Counted from the first letter of the stretch, positions 26,391-37,410 are shown. The stretch is DNA of 64,000 nt from Pseudochrobactrum sp. sp1633 (GCF_030376605.1 NZ_JARRAE010000002.1:1-64000); one strand, 5' to 3'. Notes: generated by a model not told the origin, from the letters alone. Numbers and translations: made by a program.

Positions 26391-27395
26391 TTAATGCTGG
26401 CTATGATCATTTGCTTTATCAGCCGAACCTTTGGCCGGATTCACGTGAAACGGTAAATTAACCTTTCCGGCTTTTTCAAATTCCAGCTCAACATTAACTG
26501 TTTCACCTTCTTTGAACGGCTTTGCCAGATCCATGAACATGATGTGGAAACCGGATGGTGCCAGTGTTACAGTCTGACCGGCAGGAATAGCCAGTGGTTC
26601 GCTCAGTTTGCGCATTTTCATGACATTGTCTTTCATCGACATTTCATGAATTTCCACTTTTCCTGCTGCATCACTGGTGCCGCCGATCAGATTGTCATCT
26701 TCTTTGCCATTATTGGTGATCACAATATAACCGCCTGCCACACGCGCATTCGGGATTGTTGCCACACTATGTGCTTTTGAAAGTGTCAGATCGCCGAGCG
26801 TTACTGCTTCCGCAGCTTTGTTGTCATGACCATTGGCATGACCGGCATGGGCACTGTGATCTGCGGCTTTTGCAGCGCTAGCGCTGACAAGCAGTTGCGG
26901 CGCAGGATTTTTCAGATCATGCGGGTTCTGGCCTTCTGTGGCAATATCCGTCCAGTTTTCAGTTTTATCATTTTCGCAGGTCTGGACGGTCGGAAAAGAC
27001 AGAGTGGTGTCCTTATCAAAAGAGGCGAGTTTACCGACGACCGCAAATTCATCATAGAAATCGCCTGGCAGCTTGCCGCCCTTCCAGATGATTTCGGTCA
27101 CGCCGTTTTTCACATCTTTGCCGTGAACTTTATAACTGTGCTGATAATCGGATTTGACAGTTTCGATCTCCCATCCGGCCTTCACCTGTGGCTGGGCAGC
27201 GATAAAACCTTCCGGAATTTTGATGCTGACCTGTGTGGTCGCGGCACCCTCACAGCCATGCGGGATTTTCAGAACAGCTTTATAGCCGCTGCCTGCCGCT
27301 GCCTGTGCGGTTTCAAGGGAAACATGCGCCTGTGCCAGACCGGTTGCACCGAGAATAAGAGCAGAGATGCAGAGCGGCGTAAAAATCGTTTTCAT
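26391..27395 (-). CDS. Periplasmic copper-handling fusion: YcnI-like (DUF1775) plus PCuAC domain
   Basis: A 334-residue exported protein with two copper-linked domains. After a signal peptide (CISALILGATGLAQA, cut before HVSLE) the mature N-terminal His starts a YcnI/DUF1775 domain (roughly residues 22-165), whose N-terminal His helps bind copper. A His-rich linker (DHSAHAGHANGHD) leads to a PCuAC/DUF461 domain (about residues 205-320) with the copper motif H-x-M ... H-x-M (IHEMSMKDNVMKM; GFHIMFMD). PCuAC proteins deliver Cu(I) to oxidases. The tail ends in another His pair. The start at 27395 has AGGA upstream. It lies downstream of the DUF2946-like gene on the same strand, and a joint operon is likely. 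Confidence 0.9.
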   Translation of the reverse strand: MKTIFTPLCISALILGATGLAQAHVSLETAQAAAGSGYKAVLKIPHGCEGAATTQVSIKIPEGFIAAQPQVKAGWEIETVKSDYQHSYKVHGKDVKNGVTEIIWKGGKLPGDFYDEFAVVGKLASFDKDTTLSFPTVQTCENDKTENWTDIATEGQNPHDLKNPAPQLLVSASAAKAADHSAHAGHANGHDNKAAEAVTLGDLTLSKAHSVATIPNARVAGGYIVITNNGKEDDNLIGGTSDAAGKVEIHEMSMKDNVMKMRKLSEPLAIPAGQTVTLAPSGFHIMFMDLAKPFKEGETVNVELEFEKAGKVNLPFHVNPAKGSADKANDHSQH

Positions 27396-27518
27396 ATATT
27401 TATTCCTTGCAGAAACAGGCTTTCTGAACTGCATTTGGACAGACAGAAAGCGTGGGAACGCGCATATGCGCGCGTGACTGAGCAGTCCTGCAACATTTTT
27501 GGATGTGCAGGTTTGTTA

Positions 27519-27953
27519 TCAGGCAAGGAAAGGCGGCGCCTGCGGCGGGGCGGCGGGCGGATAAGGTCGGGAGCGGGGCAAAACCTGAGCGGTACGTTTG
27601 ACGCTGCTATTGTGGTCTTTGCTAACAACAGGGCCGCCTGTTGCGGGCGGTGTAACCAGTGCGAAACCTGCCGAGATGCGGCAGGCCTCACAATCAGCCA
27701 TCATATTATGGTTCTTGTGATGTTTGTCCGCAGCCGCACTGTTTTCTGAAACACAGATAGAAACAATACTGCCATCCGGCATGGTTTCATAACGGATGAA
27801 GACCGGCTCGGCTGCTGTGCCGCTTTGCGCGGTCATTTGTAAAAGCGGCGCGCTGACATCAACAGGTTTATGGGCAAAAGACAGCAGAACAAGCGCCAAC
27901 ACGCACAGAATGCGTATCAGGATTTGTTTGTGCTTTTGCGTTTGAACCATCAT
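27519..27953 (-). CDS. DUF2946-like exported or membrane protein with a CxxC motif
   Basis: A 144-residue protein with an N-terminal signal or anchor (ILIRILCVLALVLLSFAH) and a mature region with a Cys pair and His residues (ADKHHKNHNMMADCEACRIS). It ends in a proline-rich tail (YPPAAPPQAPPF). The CEAC motif and the tail resemble DUF2946 proteins, which sit in copper clusters with YcnI and PCuAC genes. The role is unknown, possibly periplasmic copper binding. It lies 123 bases upstream of the fusion gene and is transcribed in the same direction. Confidence 0.7.
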   Translation of the reverse strand: MMVQTQKHKQILIRILCVLALVLLSFAHKPVDVSAPLLQMTAQSGTAAEPVFIRYETMPDGSIVSICVSENSAAADKHHKNHNMMADCEACRISAGFALVTPPATGGPVVSKDHNSSVKRTAQVLPRSRPYPPAAPPQAPPFLA

Positions 27954-28201
27954 TCAAAAACTGTCGGTTTGCTCATTGTCGCTTTTTAACGCGGGGTGTG
28001 CAGGAAAGAAAGAGCTTTGCCGCTCAATAATAGCGCAAGTCCGCCCTCTGCCTCATGATGTCACAGAGGTTTGCACGGAAAGAGCTTAAGATAACTTTCT
28101 CTCGGACACAAAATCATTTAACGATGATGCACGAAATACCGGTGACGGGGTAGCCTGTTGTTCCGGCAGTGATGAACAGATTTTGCCACGGGGTATGAGA
28201 C

Positions 28202-29368
28202 ATGTCACAGGTCACGAAAGAGGTGGTACTGGCTCAACTGAAACAGGTCACAGGACCGGATTTTGAAGGTGATATTGTCAGCCTCGGACTGGTGTCTGAT
28301 ATTTTTATTGCTGATAATAAAGTGTTCTTTTCCATTACAGTTCCTTCTGACCGCGCGCAGGCTATGGAGCCGCTGCGTCAGAGAGCCGAAAAGCTGGTCA
28401 AGGATATTCCGGGGGTTGCCGGTGCGCTGGTAACACTGACCGCCGAGCGCAAAGGCGGCCGCACCAGCGATGATGCCCCGCAGAACCGTCCTAAACCTGC
28501 ACCGCAATCTGTGTCTCAGGCGCGTCCTGCTGCACATGCTCACGCAGCCCCGCAGGCACCGGCAAAACCGGGTATCCCGGGTGTGGGCAAGATTATCGCC
28601 GTTGCCTCGGGCAAAGGGGGCGTTGGCAAATCCACCACTTCGGTCAATATCGCACTCGGACTTCAGGCTCTGGGATTGAAAGTCGGTATTCTTGATGCCG
28701 ATGTTTACGGCCCTTCCATGCCACGCCTGATGGGAATTTCCGGCCGGCCGGAAACCACCAATGGCCGTATTATGAAGCCGATGAGCAATTACGGCATCAA
28801 GGTCATGTCGATGGGCTTTCTGGTGGAAGAAGAAACGCCGATGATCTGGCGCGGCCCGATGGTGATGTCTGCTCTGACCCAGATGATGCGTGAAGTGGAA
28901 TGGGGCGATCTCGATGTGATGGTTGTCGACATGCCTCCGGGCACCGGTGACACGCAGCTGACAATGGCGCAGCAGGTACCGCTGGCCGGTGCGGTGATTG
29001 TTTCCACACCGCAGGATCTGGCGCTGATTGATGCCCGCAAAGGGCTGAATATGTTTGCCAAGGTCAATGTGCCGCTGCTCGGCATTGTCGAGAATATGAG
29101 CTATTTCATCGCGCCGGATACAGGCAACCGCTATGATATTTTTGGTCATGGTGGTGCGCAGCGCGAAGCCGAGCGGCTGAATGTACCGTTCCTCGGTGCG
29201 GTGCCGCTGCATATGCAAATCCGCGAATTATCTGATGCCGGTATGCCGGTCACAGTTAAAGATCCGGAAAGCCCGCATGCGCAGATTTATCGCGATATTG
29301 CTCAGAAAGTTTGGGCTCAGGTGAGCGGCGGTTCATCCCGCGCGGCACCGAAGATCGTATTTGAATAA
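28202..29368 (+). CDS. mrp: Mrp/ApbC-family P-loop ATPase (iron-sulfur carrier homologue)
   Basis: A 388-residue protein: an N-terminal MIP18-like domain (residues 1-85), a Pro/Ala/His linker (about 88-125), and a C-terminal deviant Walker ATPase (SGKGGVGKSTTSVNIALGL; DADVYGPSMPRLMG; VVDMPPGTGDTQLT). Family members load Fe-S clusters onto apo-proteins. The usual CxxC pair should follow ENMS; here it reads ENMSYFIAPDTGNRYDIFG with no cysteine. I find no Cys anywhere in the protein, so cluster binding by the standard CxxC is not possible. Several alphaproteobacterial homologues may share this. Monocistronic, with a terminator immediately after. Confidence 0.93.
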   Translation: MSQVTKEVVLAQLKQVTGPDFEGDIVSLGLVSDIFIADNKVFFSITVPSDRAQAMEPLRQRAEKLVKDIPGVAGALVTLTAERKGGRTSDDAPQNRPKPAPQSVSQARPAAHAHAAPQAPAKPGIPGVGKIIAVASGKGGVGKSTTSVNIALGLQALGLKVGILDADVYGPSMPRLMGISGRPETTNGRIMKPMSNYGIKVMSMGFLVEEETPMIWRGPMVMSALTQMMREVEWGDLDVMVVDMPPGTGDTQLTMAQQVPLAGAVIVSTPQDLALIDARKGLNMFAKVNVPLLGIVENMSYFIAPDTGNRYDIFGHGGAQREAERLNVPFLGAVPLHMQIRELSDAGMPVTVKDPESPHAQIYRDIAQKVWAQVSGGSSRAAPKIVFE

Positions 29369-29377
29369 CAACTTACG

Positions 29378-29406
29378 AAAAAGCCCCGTTTTAAACGGGG
29401 CTTTTT
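29378..29406 (+). terminator. Rho-independent terminator of mrp, likely bidirectional with pgm
   Basis: AAAAGCCCCGTTT pairs with AAACGGGGCTTTT around two bases, with T-runs on both strands. It lies 9 bases after mrp and 7 bases beyond the 3' end of the convergent pgm gene. Confidence 0.93.
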
Positions 29407-29413
29407 CGTTTGG

Positions 29414-31099
<1,686 letters not shown>

Positions 31100-31205
31100 T
31101 TATACCGGTTCCGTTTTATGGCGGATATTAAAGGCACTCTCATGAAGCCCAAGTAAATGATTGCGCATAAAAACCGGTTTATTGTTCAATTTTGGTAAGA
31201 CAGTT

Positions 31206-32444
31206 TTACTGTATGTGTTTGAAAAGAACATTCTGATCAAAGAGATAGCGGCTGAAAATTGGCAGTCGTGCTGCTCCCAGAGCTTTGGCGTGAACACCGA
31301 CAGTCCCTTCCTCAATTACCGGCGGAATAATCCCCTGTAAATTGAGCAGGGCAATTTCCGCCCGTGTCGTTTCAACTATTCTGGCACGGAGCGCTTCCGG
31401 CATCCAGCCGTCAATGATGGCAGCAGGAAAATCAATCACACAGGCAGCTGATGATATGGCGTGAGCAAGGCTGCGTGCGGTCAGAATAATCCATTCATCA
31501 AGGACAGGGCTGAAGATTTCCCAGTTGTCCGGTGCAGTCCAAAGCGGGGCGGTATCAATGTGTTGTTGTTTGAGGCTGCGCTCCAGAATGAAGAGCGATG
31601 CTGTGTCAATCAATTGTGCAGGGCGACTATATTGCTGTGCAGTTGTAACCGTACCGCTGCCCATCGGCATGGAGCCCAAAGCACCGGCATTGCCGCTGCG
31701 TCCGGCATAAAGCGTATTGTTGAGCACAACACCGCCGCCAATAAATGAGCCGATGAAAAAATAGACATAATCGGCGTAGTCCGCGCCCGTGCCAAAGGTG
31801 AGTTCCGCGCCGCAGGCGGCCGTGGCATCATTCTGGATCAGTACCGGAAAAGGCAGCTTATGGCTCAGTTCCTCGCAGATATCGGTGCTTTGCCAGGCCT
31901 GCAAATCGGCAGGCGGTGCGCCGACTTCTTCAACCCAGTTCCACAGCTCGAAAGGCATGGCAATGCCAAGGCCTGCGATGCGGCTTTGCTGTGCAGGTGA
32001 GAGCAGGGCGGTAAATTGCTCAATACCGGAGCGTGTAAAATGCAGAATATCATCAGGTACCGGCCAGTCATAAGTCTGGTGCAGGCGGGCACGGATGGTG
32101 CCGGTAAAATCCACGAGAACCAGTTCTGCACTGCGGCGACCGATCTTCAGACCAAAGGAAAAGACCCCGTCAGGATTGAGCATCATTGGTTGACTTGGCT
32201 GGCCGACACGCCCGCGTTGTTTTTCGCCACTCAGTAGCAATCCGTCCTGTTCAAGATTGCGGATAATCACGGAAACTGTCTGCGCGGACAGGCCGGTTAA
32301 TCTGGCAATCTCCGCCCGTGGCATAGCACCCTGACGGCGCACGACGGAGAGGATCAGGCGTTCATTATAGGCGCGCATTCCCGCTTGGTCAGAACCACGG
32401 CTGGTTGTTGCAGGGTCAAAAGGGGCGCCTTGCGGATATTGCAT
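31206..32444 (-). CDS. frcR: ROK-family transcriptional regulator of the frc operon
   Basis: A 412-residue repressor-type ROK protein. An N-terminal winged helix (about residues 22-85: RLTGLSAQTVSVIIRNLEQD) precedes the ROK sugar-kinase-like fold (GLGIAMPFELWNW; ATAACGAELTFG). Such proteins bind sugars or phosphosugars and lose DNA binding. It is divergent from frcBCAK over 342 bases that hold a perfect dyad at 32561-32585, so it probably controls that operon and perhaps itself. The symbol follows Sinorhizobium usage and is inferred from context. The start at 32444 gives a sensible N-terminus. Confidence 0.85.
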   Translation of the reverse strand: MQYPQGAPFDPATTSRGSDQAGMRAYNERLILSVVRRQGAMPRAEIARLTGLSAQTVSVIIRNLEQDGLLLSGEKQRGRVGQPSQPMMLNPDGVFSFGLKIGRRSAELVLVDFTGTIRARLHQTYDWPVPDDILHFTRSGIEQFTALLSPAQQSRIAGLGIAMPFELWNWVEEVGAPPADLQAWQSTDICEELSHKLPFPVLIQNDATAACGAELTFGTGADYADYVYFFIGSFIGGGVVLNNTLYAGRSGNAGALGSMPMGSGTVTTAQQYSRPAQLIDTASLFILERSLKQQHIDTAPLWTAPDNWEIFSPVLDEWIILTARSLAHAISSAACVIDFPAAIIDGWMPEALRARIVETTRAEIALLNLQGIIPPVIEEGTVGVHAKALGAARLPIFSRYLFDQNVLFKHIQ

Positions 32445-32560
32445 CGGGTGTCCTGTGCGGAGCGCTATGGATAATGGTTTGGAATAAGAGAATTATTTTT
32501 GAAGTAAAGTCTGAAGATCGCATTTTTGTATGACGTTTCCTGTCAGACTGGCACAGCGAA

Positions 32561-32591
32561 TTAATAAATCAAGTGGATTTATTAATTGACA
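32561..32591 (+). promoter_or_regulatory. frc operator dyad overlapping a -35 box
   Basis: A perfect inverted repeat, TTAATAAAT (32561-32569) and ATTTATTAA (32577-32585), is separated by 7 bases. TTGACA follows directly at 32586-32591. A TGTCA/TGACA pair (32541-32545 and 32587-32591) flanks it. No good -10 was found at 17 bases. Repressor binding here would block the promoter. The rest of the 32445-32786 gap shows no gene; it leaves a leader of about 190 bases before frcB. Confidence 0.55.
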
Positions 32592-32786
32592 GGGTTGAAA
32601 TCCCGTGTTTCCATGATCCGGCTTGCGCATATTTCTGGGAGCAATAAATTTCAGCTCTCTCAAATTGCAGAGCAGAGGCGACTGAAGAGGGTGCCTGAGA
32701 TTGTTGATCTGAGACTGTTATTGGCTGGTCCATCACGGAGTTCATGGACTGAACTCATCGTAGTGAAATGACTCTGGGAGGAGTTC

Positions 32787-33809
32787 ATGAAAAAAACTAT
32801 TCTTACCTCTGCTTTTGCCCTTCTGGCATTAGGTGTTGCGGGTGTTGGTGCACAGGCTGCTGAAGTCACAGCATGTGTGATTACCAAAACAGATACCAAT
32901 CCGTTCTTTGTAAAAATCAAAGAGGGTGCGGTTGCCAAATCCAAGGAGCTTGGCATCAATCTGAAATCCTATGCGGGCAAGATTGACGGCGATACGGAAA
33001 GCCAGATTGCAGCAGTAGAAACCTGTATTGCTGATGGCGCCAAAGGGATTCTCATCACTGCATCCGACACCAAAGGCATTGTTCCTGTGCTGAAACAGGC
33101 GCGCGATGCGGGTATGCTGGTGATTGCGCTCGACACGCCGCTGGAACCGGCAGATGCAGCGGACGCAACTTTTGCAACCGATAATTTTCTGGCCGGTGAA
33201 CTGGTAGGCAAATGGGCTGCAGGGCGTCTGGGTGATAAAGCCAAAGAGGCTAAAGTTGCCTTCCTCAATCTCACAGCCATGCAGCCAAGTGTTGACGTAT
33301 TGCGCGATCAGGGCTTTGCCACAGGCTTCGGTATTGATACGAAAAACAAAGACGTGCTTGGCGATGAAGATGACGCACGCATTGCCGGCCGCGATCTGAC
33401 CGACGGCAATGAAGAAGGCGGCCGCCGTGCGATGGAAAATCTTCTGCAAAAAGACCCGAATATCAATGTTGTTCATACCATTAACGAGCCTGCTGCTGCC
33501 GGTGCCTATGAAGCGCTGAAAGCCGTAGGGCGTGAAAAAGATGTGATGATCGTATCCATTGATGGCGGTTGTCCGGGTGTGAAAAACGTGGCCGACGGCG
33601 TGATCGGTGCTACAGCACAGCAATATCCGATGCAGATGGCAACGCTTGGTATTGAGGCGATTAAGAAATTCGCTGATACTGGTGAGAAGCCGAAGCCGAC
33701 AGATGGTAAAACCTTTGTCGATACCGGTGTAATGCTGGTGACAGATCAGCCGGTTGACGGTGTTCAGTCGATCGACACCAAAGAAGGTCTGGCGAAGTGC
33801 TGGGGCTGA
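32787..33809 (+). CDS. frcB: Fructose ABC transporter, periplasmic substrate-binding protein
   Basis: A 340-residue type I periplasmic sugar-binding protein. Signal peptide [19 protein letters not shown] ends at AQA, before mature [10 protein letters not shown]. The fold is shown by [34 protein letters not shown] and DTPLEP. It delivers fructose, and possibly ribose or mannose, to FrcC. GGGAGGAG lies 3 bases before the ATG, a strong ribosome-binding site in keeping with high expression. First gene of frcBCAK, the gene order described for Sinorhizobium meliloti; sugar specificity here is inferred. Confidence 0.92.
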   Translation: MKKTILTSAFALLALGVAGVGAQAAEVTACVITKTDTNPFFVKIKEGAVAKSKELGINLKSYAGKIDGDTESQIAAVETCIADGAKGILITASDTKGIVPVLKQARDAGMLVIALDTPLEPADAADATFATDNFLAGELVGKWAAGRLGDKAKEAKVAFLNLTAMQPSVDVLRDQGFATGFGIDTKNKDVLGDEDDARIAGRDLTDGNEEGGRRAMENLLQKDPNINVVHTINEPAAAGAYEALKAVGREKDVMIVSIDGGCPGVKNVADGVIGATAQQYPMQMATLGIEAIKKFADTGEKPKPTDGKTFVDTGVMLVTDQPVDGVQSIDTKEGLAKCWG

Positions 33810-33835
33810 TTGCCGTTTTGCACTTTTAACGCATA

Positions 33836-33867
33836 AACCGGCATGATATTCATGCCGGTTCCTTTTT
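33836..33867 (+). terminator. Intercistronic hairpin between frcB and frcC
   Basis: AACCGGCATG (33836-33845) pairs perfectly with CATGCCGGTT (33851-33860), followed by CCTTTTT. It probably acts as a partial terminator or 3'-end stabiliser that raises the ratio of binding protein to permease. This is a common feature of ABC operons. Confidence 0.7.
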
Positions 33868-33894
33868 CACCGACTGGCAAAACCGGAAACATCC

Positions 33895-34992
33895 ATGACT
33901 GAAACCACGCAAAATCATGAAACGGACGTCAAACGCAGGCCGCAGGATTTTGAGCAGGTTCTGGTGAACAGCGCTTCCGGTGTTGCCAGTTTCGACACTG
34001 AAGACCGTAGTCTGCTTTATAAAATCCGCACGATTTTACATCAAAATCCGGCAGCAGTGCCGCTGATCGTGTTGGTAATGTCACTGGCGATTTTTGCTGT
34101 TCTGGTCGGGTCAAAGTTTTTCTCTGCCTTTGCGCTGACGCTCATTCTCCAGCAGGTGGCCATTACCGGTATTATTGCGTCTGCGCAGACGCTTGTTATT
34201 CTCACCGCCGGTATTGATCTCTCCGTTGGCGCGATCATGGTGCTGTCTTCGGTGATTATGGGGCAGTTCACTTTCCGCTATGGTTTGCCGCCGGAACTCT
34301 CCATCCTGTGCGGTTTTGCAGTGGGTGCTTTATGCGGGTTTTTCAACGGCTGGTTCGTGGCCTATTGGAAACTGCCGCCTTTCATTGTCACGCTCGGCAT
34401 GTGGCAGATCGTGCTGGCAACCAATTTTCTTTATTCAGCCAACGAAACCATCCGCGCGCAGGAAATTACGGAAAAAGCACCGATATTGCAGTTTTTCGGC
34501 AATAATATCCGGTTCGGCGGAGCGGTTTTCACCTATGGCGTGATTGCTATGGTGTTGCTGGTTCTGGCTCTCTGGTATGTGCTCAATCATACGGCATGGG
34601 GGCGGCATGTTTATGCGATCGGCGATGATCCCGAAGCGGCGCAGCTTGCCGGTGTCCGTGTTAAGCCTGTGCTGATGTCTGTCTATATTATTGCCGGTCT
34701 GATCTGTGCGCTGGGTGGCTGGGCGATGATCGGTCGTCTCGGTTCGGTTTCCCCGACGGCGGGGCAGTTTGCCAATATTGAATCCATTACGGCTGTGGTG
34801 ATCGGCGGGATTTCGCTGTTCGGTGGACGCGGTTCTATTCTCGGTACCATGTTTGGTGCATTGATCGTCGGTGTATTTTCACTGGGGCTGCGCCTGTGGG
34901 GAACCGATCCGCAATGGACCTATTTGCTGATTGGTGTCCTGATTATTGTTGCGGTTGCAATTGACCAGTGGATCAGAAAGGCTGCGGCATGA
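33895..34992 (+). CDS. frcC: Fructose ABC transporter permease
   Basis: A 365-residue inner-membrane permease of the RbsC type, with 8 or more hydrophobic helices. The cytosolic N-terminus is hydrophilic for about 55 residues. The permease signature is GIDLSVGAIMVLSSVIMG, and the EAA-like loop reads NIESITAVVIGGISLFGGRG. It forms the channel with FrcA driving it. The ATG at 33895 follows the intercistronic hairpin. It overlaps frcA by four bases (ATGA), so the two are translationally coupled. Confidence 0.94.
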   Translation: MTETTQNHETDVKRRPQDFEQVLVNSASGVASFDTEDRSLLYKIRTILHQNPAAVPLIVLVMSLAIFAVLVGSKFFSAFALTLILQQVAITGIIASAQTLVILTAGIDLSVGAIMVLSSVIMGQFTFRYGLPPELSILCGFAVGALCGFFNGWFVAYWKLPPFIVTLGMWQIVLATNFLYSANETIRAQEITEKAPILQFFGNNIRFGGAVFTYGVIAMVLLVLALWYVLNHTAWGRHVYAIGDDPEAAQLAGVRVKPVLMSVYIIAGLICALGGWAMIGRLGSVSPTAGQFANIESITAVVIGGISLFGGRGSILGTMFGALIVGVFSLGLRLWGTDPQWTYLLIGVLIIVAVAIDQWIRKAAA

Positions 34993-35777
34993 GAGATTCA
35001 GTTCAGCCGGTATTGTCGGCAAAAGCTCTTGTTAAACGCTACGGCCGTGTCACGGCGCTGGATCATGCGGATTTTGATCTCTATCCGGGTGAAGTGCTGG
35101 CGGTTATCGGGGATAATGGTGCCGGAAAATCCTCACTGATTAAGGCGCTGTCCGGTGCCATCCAGCCTGATGAAGGCGAGATTTTTCTCGACGGCAAGCC
35201 GGTGAGTTTCCGCTCACCGATTGCGGCACGCGCTGAGGGCATTGAAACCGTTTATCAAAATCTGGCTTTGTCGCCTGCCTTGTCGATTGCCAATAATATG
35301 TTTTTGGGGCGCGAATTGCGCAAACCCGGTCTGATGGGTAGCCTGTTCCGTCAGCTCGATCATAAGAGAATGGAGCAGATTGCCCGCGACAAACTCTCAG
35401 AACTCGGGCTGATGACCATCCAGAATATCTCGCAGGCGGTGGAAACACTCTCCGGCGGTCAGCGTCAGGGTGTTGCTGTGGCGCGTGCTGCGGCTTTCGG
35501 CTCCAAAGTGGTGATTATGGATGAGCCGACTGCCGCGTTAGGGGTTAAAGAATCCCGCCGCGTGCTTGATCTTATTCAGGAAGTGAAATCACGAGGGCTA
35601 CCAATTGTACTGATTTCGCACAATATGCCCCATGTGTTTGAGGTGGCGGATCGTGTGCATGTGCACCGGCTGGGCAAAAGGCTGGCGGTGATCAATCCCC
35701 GCCAATGTTCCATGTCGGATGCCGTGGCGCTGATGACCGGCGCATTAACCCCGACTGATGAAATGCTGGCCGCGTAA
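34989..35777 (+). CDS. frcA: Fructose ABC transporter ATP-binding protein
   Basis: A 262-residue single ABC domain. Walker A is GDNGAGKSSLIK (near residue 43), the Q-loop is VYQNL, the signature is LSGGQRQGVAVARA and Walker B is VVIMDEPTAALG. Unlike many ribose-type importers it has one ABC domain rather than two, as known for FrcA. The start at 34989 overlaps the frcC stop, and the frcA stop overlaps the frcK start (TAATG), so translation is coupled across all three genes. Confidence 0.94.
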   Translation: MRDSVQPVLSAKALVKRYGRVTALDHADFDLYPGEVLAVIGDNGAGKSSLIKALSGAIQPDEGEIFLDGKPVSFRSPIAARAEGIETVYQNLALSPALSIANNMFLGRELRKPGLMGSLFRQLDHKRMEQIARDKLSELGLMTIQNISQAVETLSGGQRQGVAVARAAAFGSKVVIMDEPTAALGVKESRRVLDLIQEVKSRGLPIVLISHNMPHVFEVADRVHVHRLGKRLAVINPRQCSMSDAVALMTGALTPTDEMLAA

Positions 35778-36418
35778 TGTCGGATGCACAAGTGATGAAA
35801 CGTGAAGCACTGGCGGCAGATATTCTGGCACGGGCAAAAGGGCGACATCGTCTGATTGTTGCGATTGCCGGTGCGCCGGCTGCGGGAAAGTCCACGCTTG
35901 CCGAAGAGCTTTGCCACGACATAAACAGATTGTCTGCTGCACAGCCGTCCATCGTCGTGCCGATGGACGGGTTTCATTATGATAATGCAATTCTGGATGC
36001 GCGCGGGTACAGGGCGCGCAAGGGAGCGCCGCATACATTTGATGCCGATGGTTTTAAGGCTTTGCTGGCGCGATTAAAAAATGAAGACGGCGATATTGCC
36101 ATTCCGGTTTTTGACAGGGCTATGGATTTGGCGCGTGCCGGTGCAGCAATGGTCACAGCGCAACATCAGATTTTGCTGGTTGAGGGCAATTATCTGCTGC
36201 TGGATCAGCCGGTATGGCGCGATCTGCGGCAGTATTTTGATCTGAGCATTTTCTTGCAAGTGCCATTCTCTACATTGGAACAACGTCTTATTCAGCGCTG
36301 GCTGGATTATGGCGCGGATGAGCATGCTGCGAGAACCCGCGCCCTTGCCAATGATATTCCTAATGCGCAAACCGTTGTGGAGCAGTCGCAACCGGCAGAC
36401 TTTATCTTGCAGGATTGA
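35777..36418 (+). CDS. frcK: FrcK, P-loop kinase-like protein of the frc operon
   Basis: A 213-residue P-loop protein of the PRK/pantothenate-kinase-like group. Walker A is GAPAAGKSTLAEEL near residue 33, a DGFHYDNAIL segment follows as in nucleoside and pantothenate kinases, and the later ILLVEGNYLLLDQP is the Walker-B-like strand. It may phosphorylate the imported sugar, although the biochemical role of FrcK is not settled. The ATG overlaps the frcA stop by one base. Last gene of frcBCAK. Confidence 0.88.
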   Translation: MSDAQVMKREALAADILARAKGRHRLIVAIAGAPAAGKSTLAEELCHDINRLSAAQPSIVVPMDGFHYDNAILDARGYRARKGAPHTFDADGFKALLARLKNEDGDIAIPVFDRAMDLARAGAAMVTAQHQILLVEGNYLLLDQPVWRDLRQYFDLSIFLQVPFSTLEQRLIQRWLDYGADEHAARTRALANDIPNAQTVVEQSQPADFILQD

Positions 36419-36484
36419 AACTTTCCTGTAGGCTCGGGTAAATCCAGAATTTACCAGCCAGAGTTTACCAGTAAGAGAATGCTC

Positions 36485-37177
36485 ATGTCCGACAAGCTGA
36501 TTTTTCCTGCCCGCCCGCCGGTAACATTGCCGATTGAGGGGAGTGATCAGCACTTTCCGGTGCATCGCATTTACTGTGTCGGACGCAATTATGCGGACCA
36601 TGCGCGGGAAATGGGACATGATCCAGATCGTGAGCCACCGTTTTTCTTTCAGAAAAATCCGGATAATCTGGTTACGGATAACGGCAATTTTCCGTATCCT
36701 CCGCTGTCAAATGATGTGCATCATGAAATTGAGCTGGTTGTGGCACTGCAAAAAGGCGGAAAAAACATTCCGGCAGCACAGGCCGATGAGCATATTTACG
36801 GCTACGCGGTTGGGCTGGATATGACACGGCGTGACATGCAGGGGCAGGCCAAAAAACAAGGCCGCCCGTGGGAAACAGGCAAGGCTTTCGAACAGTCCGC
36901 ACCTTGTTCTGCGCTGGTGCCGGCAAGCCGTATCGGTCATCCTGATATGGGCTCTATCTGGCTGAAAATTAACGGAAAAACCGTACAGAAAGGCGACATT
37001 AATCAGCTGATCTGGTCCGTGCCGGAAACAATCTCCATCCTTTCCACGCTTTATGAATTGCAGGCCGGTGATCTGATTTTTACCGGCACACCTGCCGGTG
37101 TCGGGCCTGTTGCGCGGGGCGATATTCTGGAGGGCGGCGTTGACGCTATCGGACATCTGACAACAAAAGTTGTCTGA
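36485..37177 (+). CDS. Fumarylacetoacetate hydrolase (FAH) family protein
   Basis: A 230-residue single-domain FAH-fold protein, the size of YcgM and other 2-hydroxyhepta-2,4-diene-1,7-dioate isomerase or acylpyruvase-like enzymes. Recognisable blocks are CVGRNYADHAREMG, PPFFFQKNPDNLV, HHEIELVVAL (metal-binding Glu pair), GYAVGLDMTRRDMQ and IFTGTPAGVGPV. It cleaves or isomerises C-C bonds in diketo acids, using Mg or Mn. The ATG at 36485 is chosen because AAGAGA at 36473-36478 fits it; the ATG at 36479 would abut that site. It lies 66 bases after frcK and may be read through. Confidence 0.9.
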   Translation: MSDKLIFPARPPVTLPIEGSDQHFPVHRIYCVGRNYADHAREMGHDPDREPPFFFQKNPDNLVTDNGNFPYPPLSNDVHHEIELVVALQKGGKNIPAAQADEHIYGYAVGLDMTRRDMQGQAKKQGRPWETGKAFEQSAPCSALVPASRIGHPDMGSIWLKINGKTVQKGDINQLIWSVPETISILSTLYELQAGDLIFTGTPAGVGPVARGDILEGGVDAIGHLTTKVV

Positions 37178-37410
37178 TCCTTGACGACTGCTTGCATTTT
37201 ACGGCTGGCCTCATAGGCGGAATCCCTGTAATTATTTATTTAACCATGAGACAGGGTCCCCGATCTTCGGACTTTGTGACGACTTTTACTGCCTGAGCGA
37301 TACACTGTTCGGATTGCGTTCAATCAATGCTTTCTGCCGTATCGTTTCATACGCTTTATGACGGGGACATTCCCTTATCTGCGAGCGGAGACAACAAAAA
37401 GGATCGCCCG

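Noticed and set aside
32586-32771. A 61-codon frame in the frc leader
   Set aside because: It overlaps the promoter and leader of frcB, has no ribosome-binding site and no recognisable motif.
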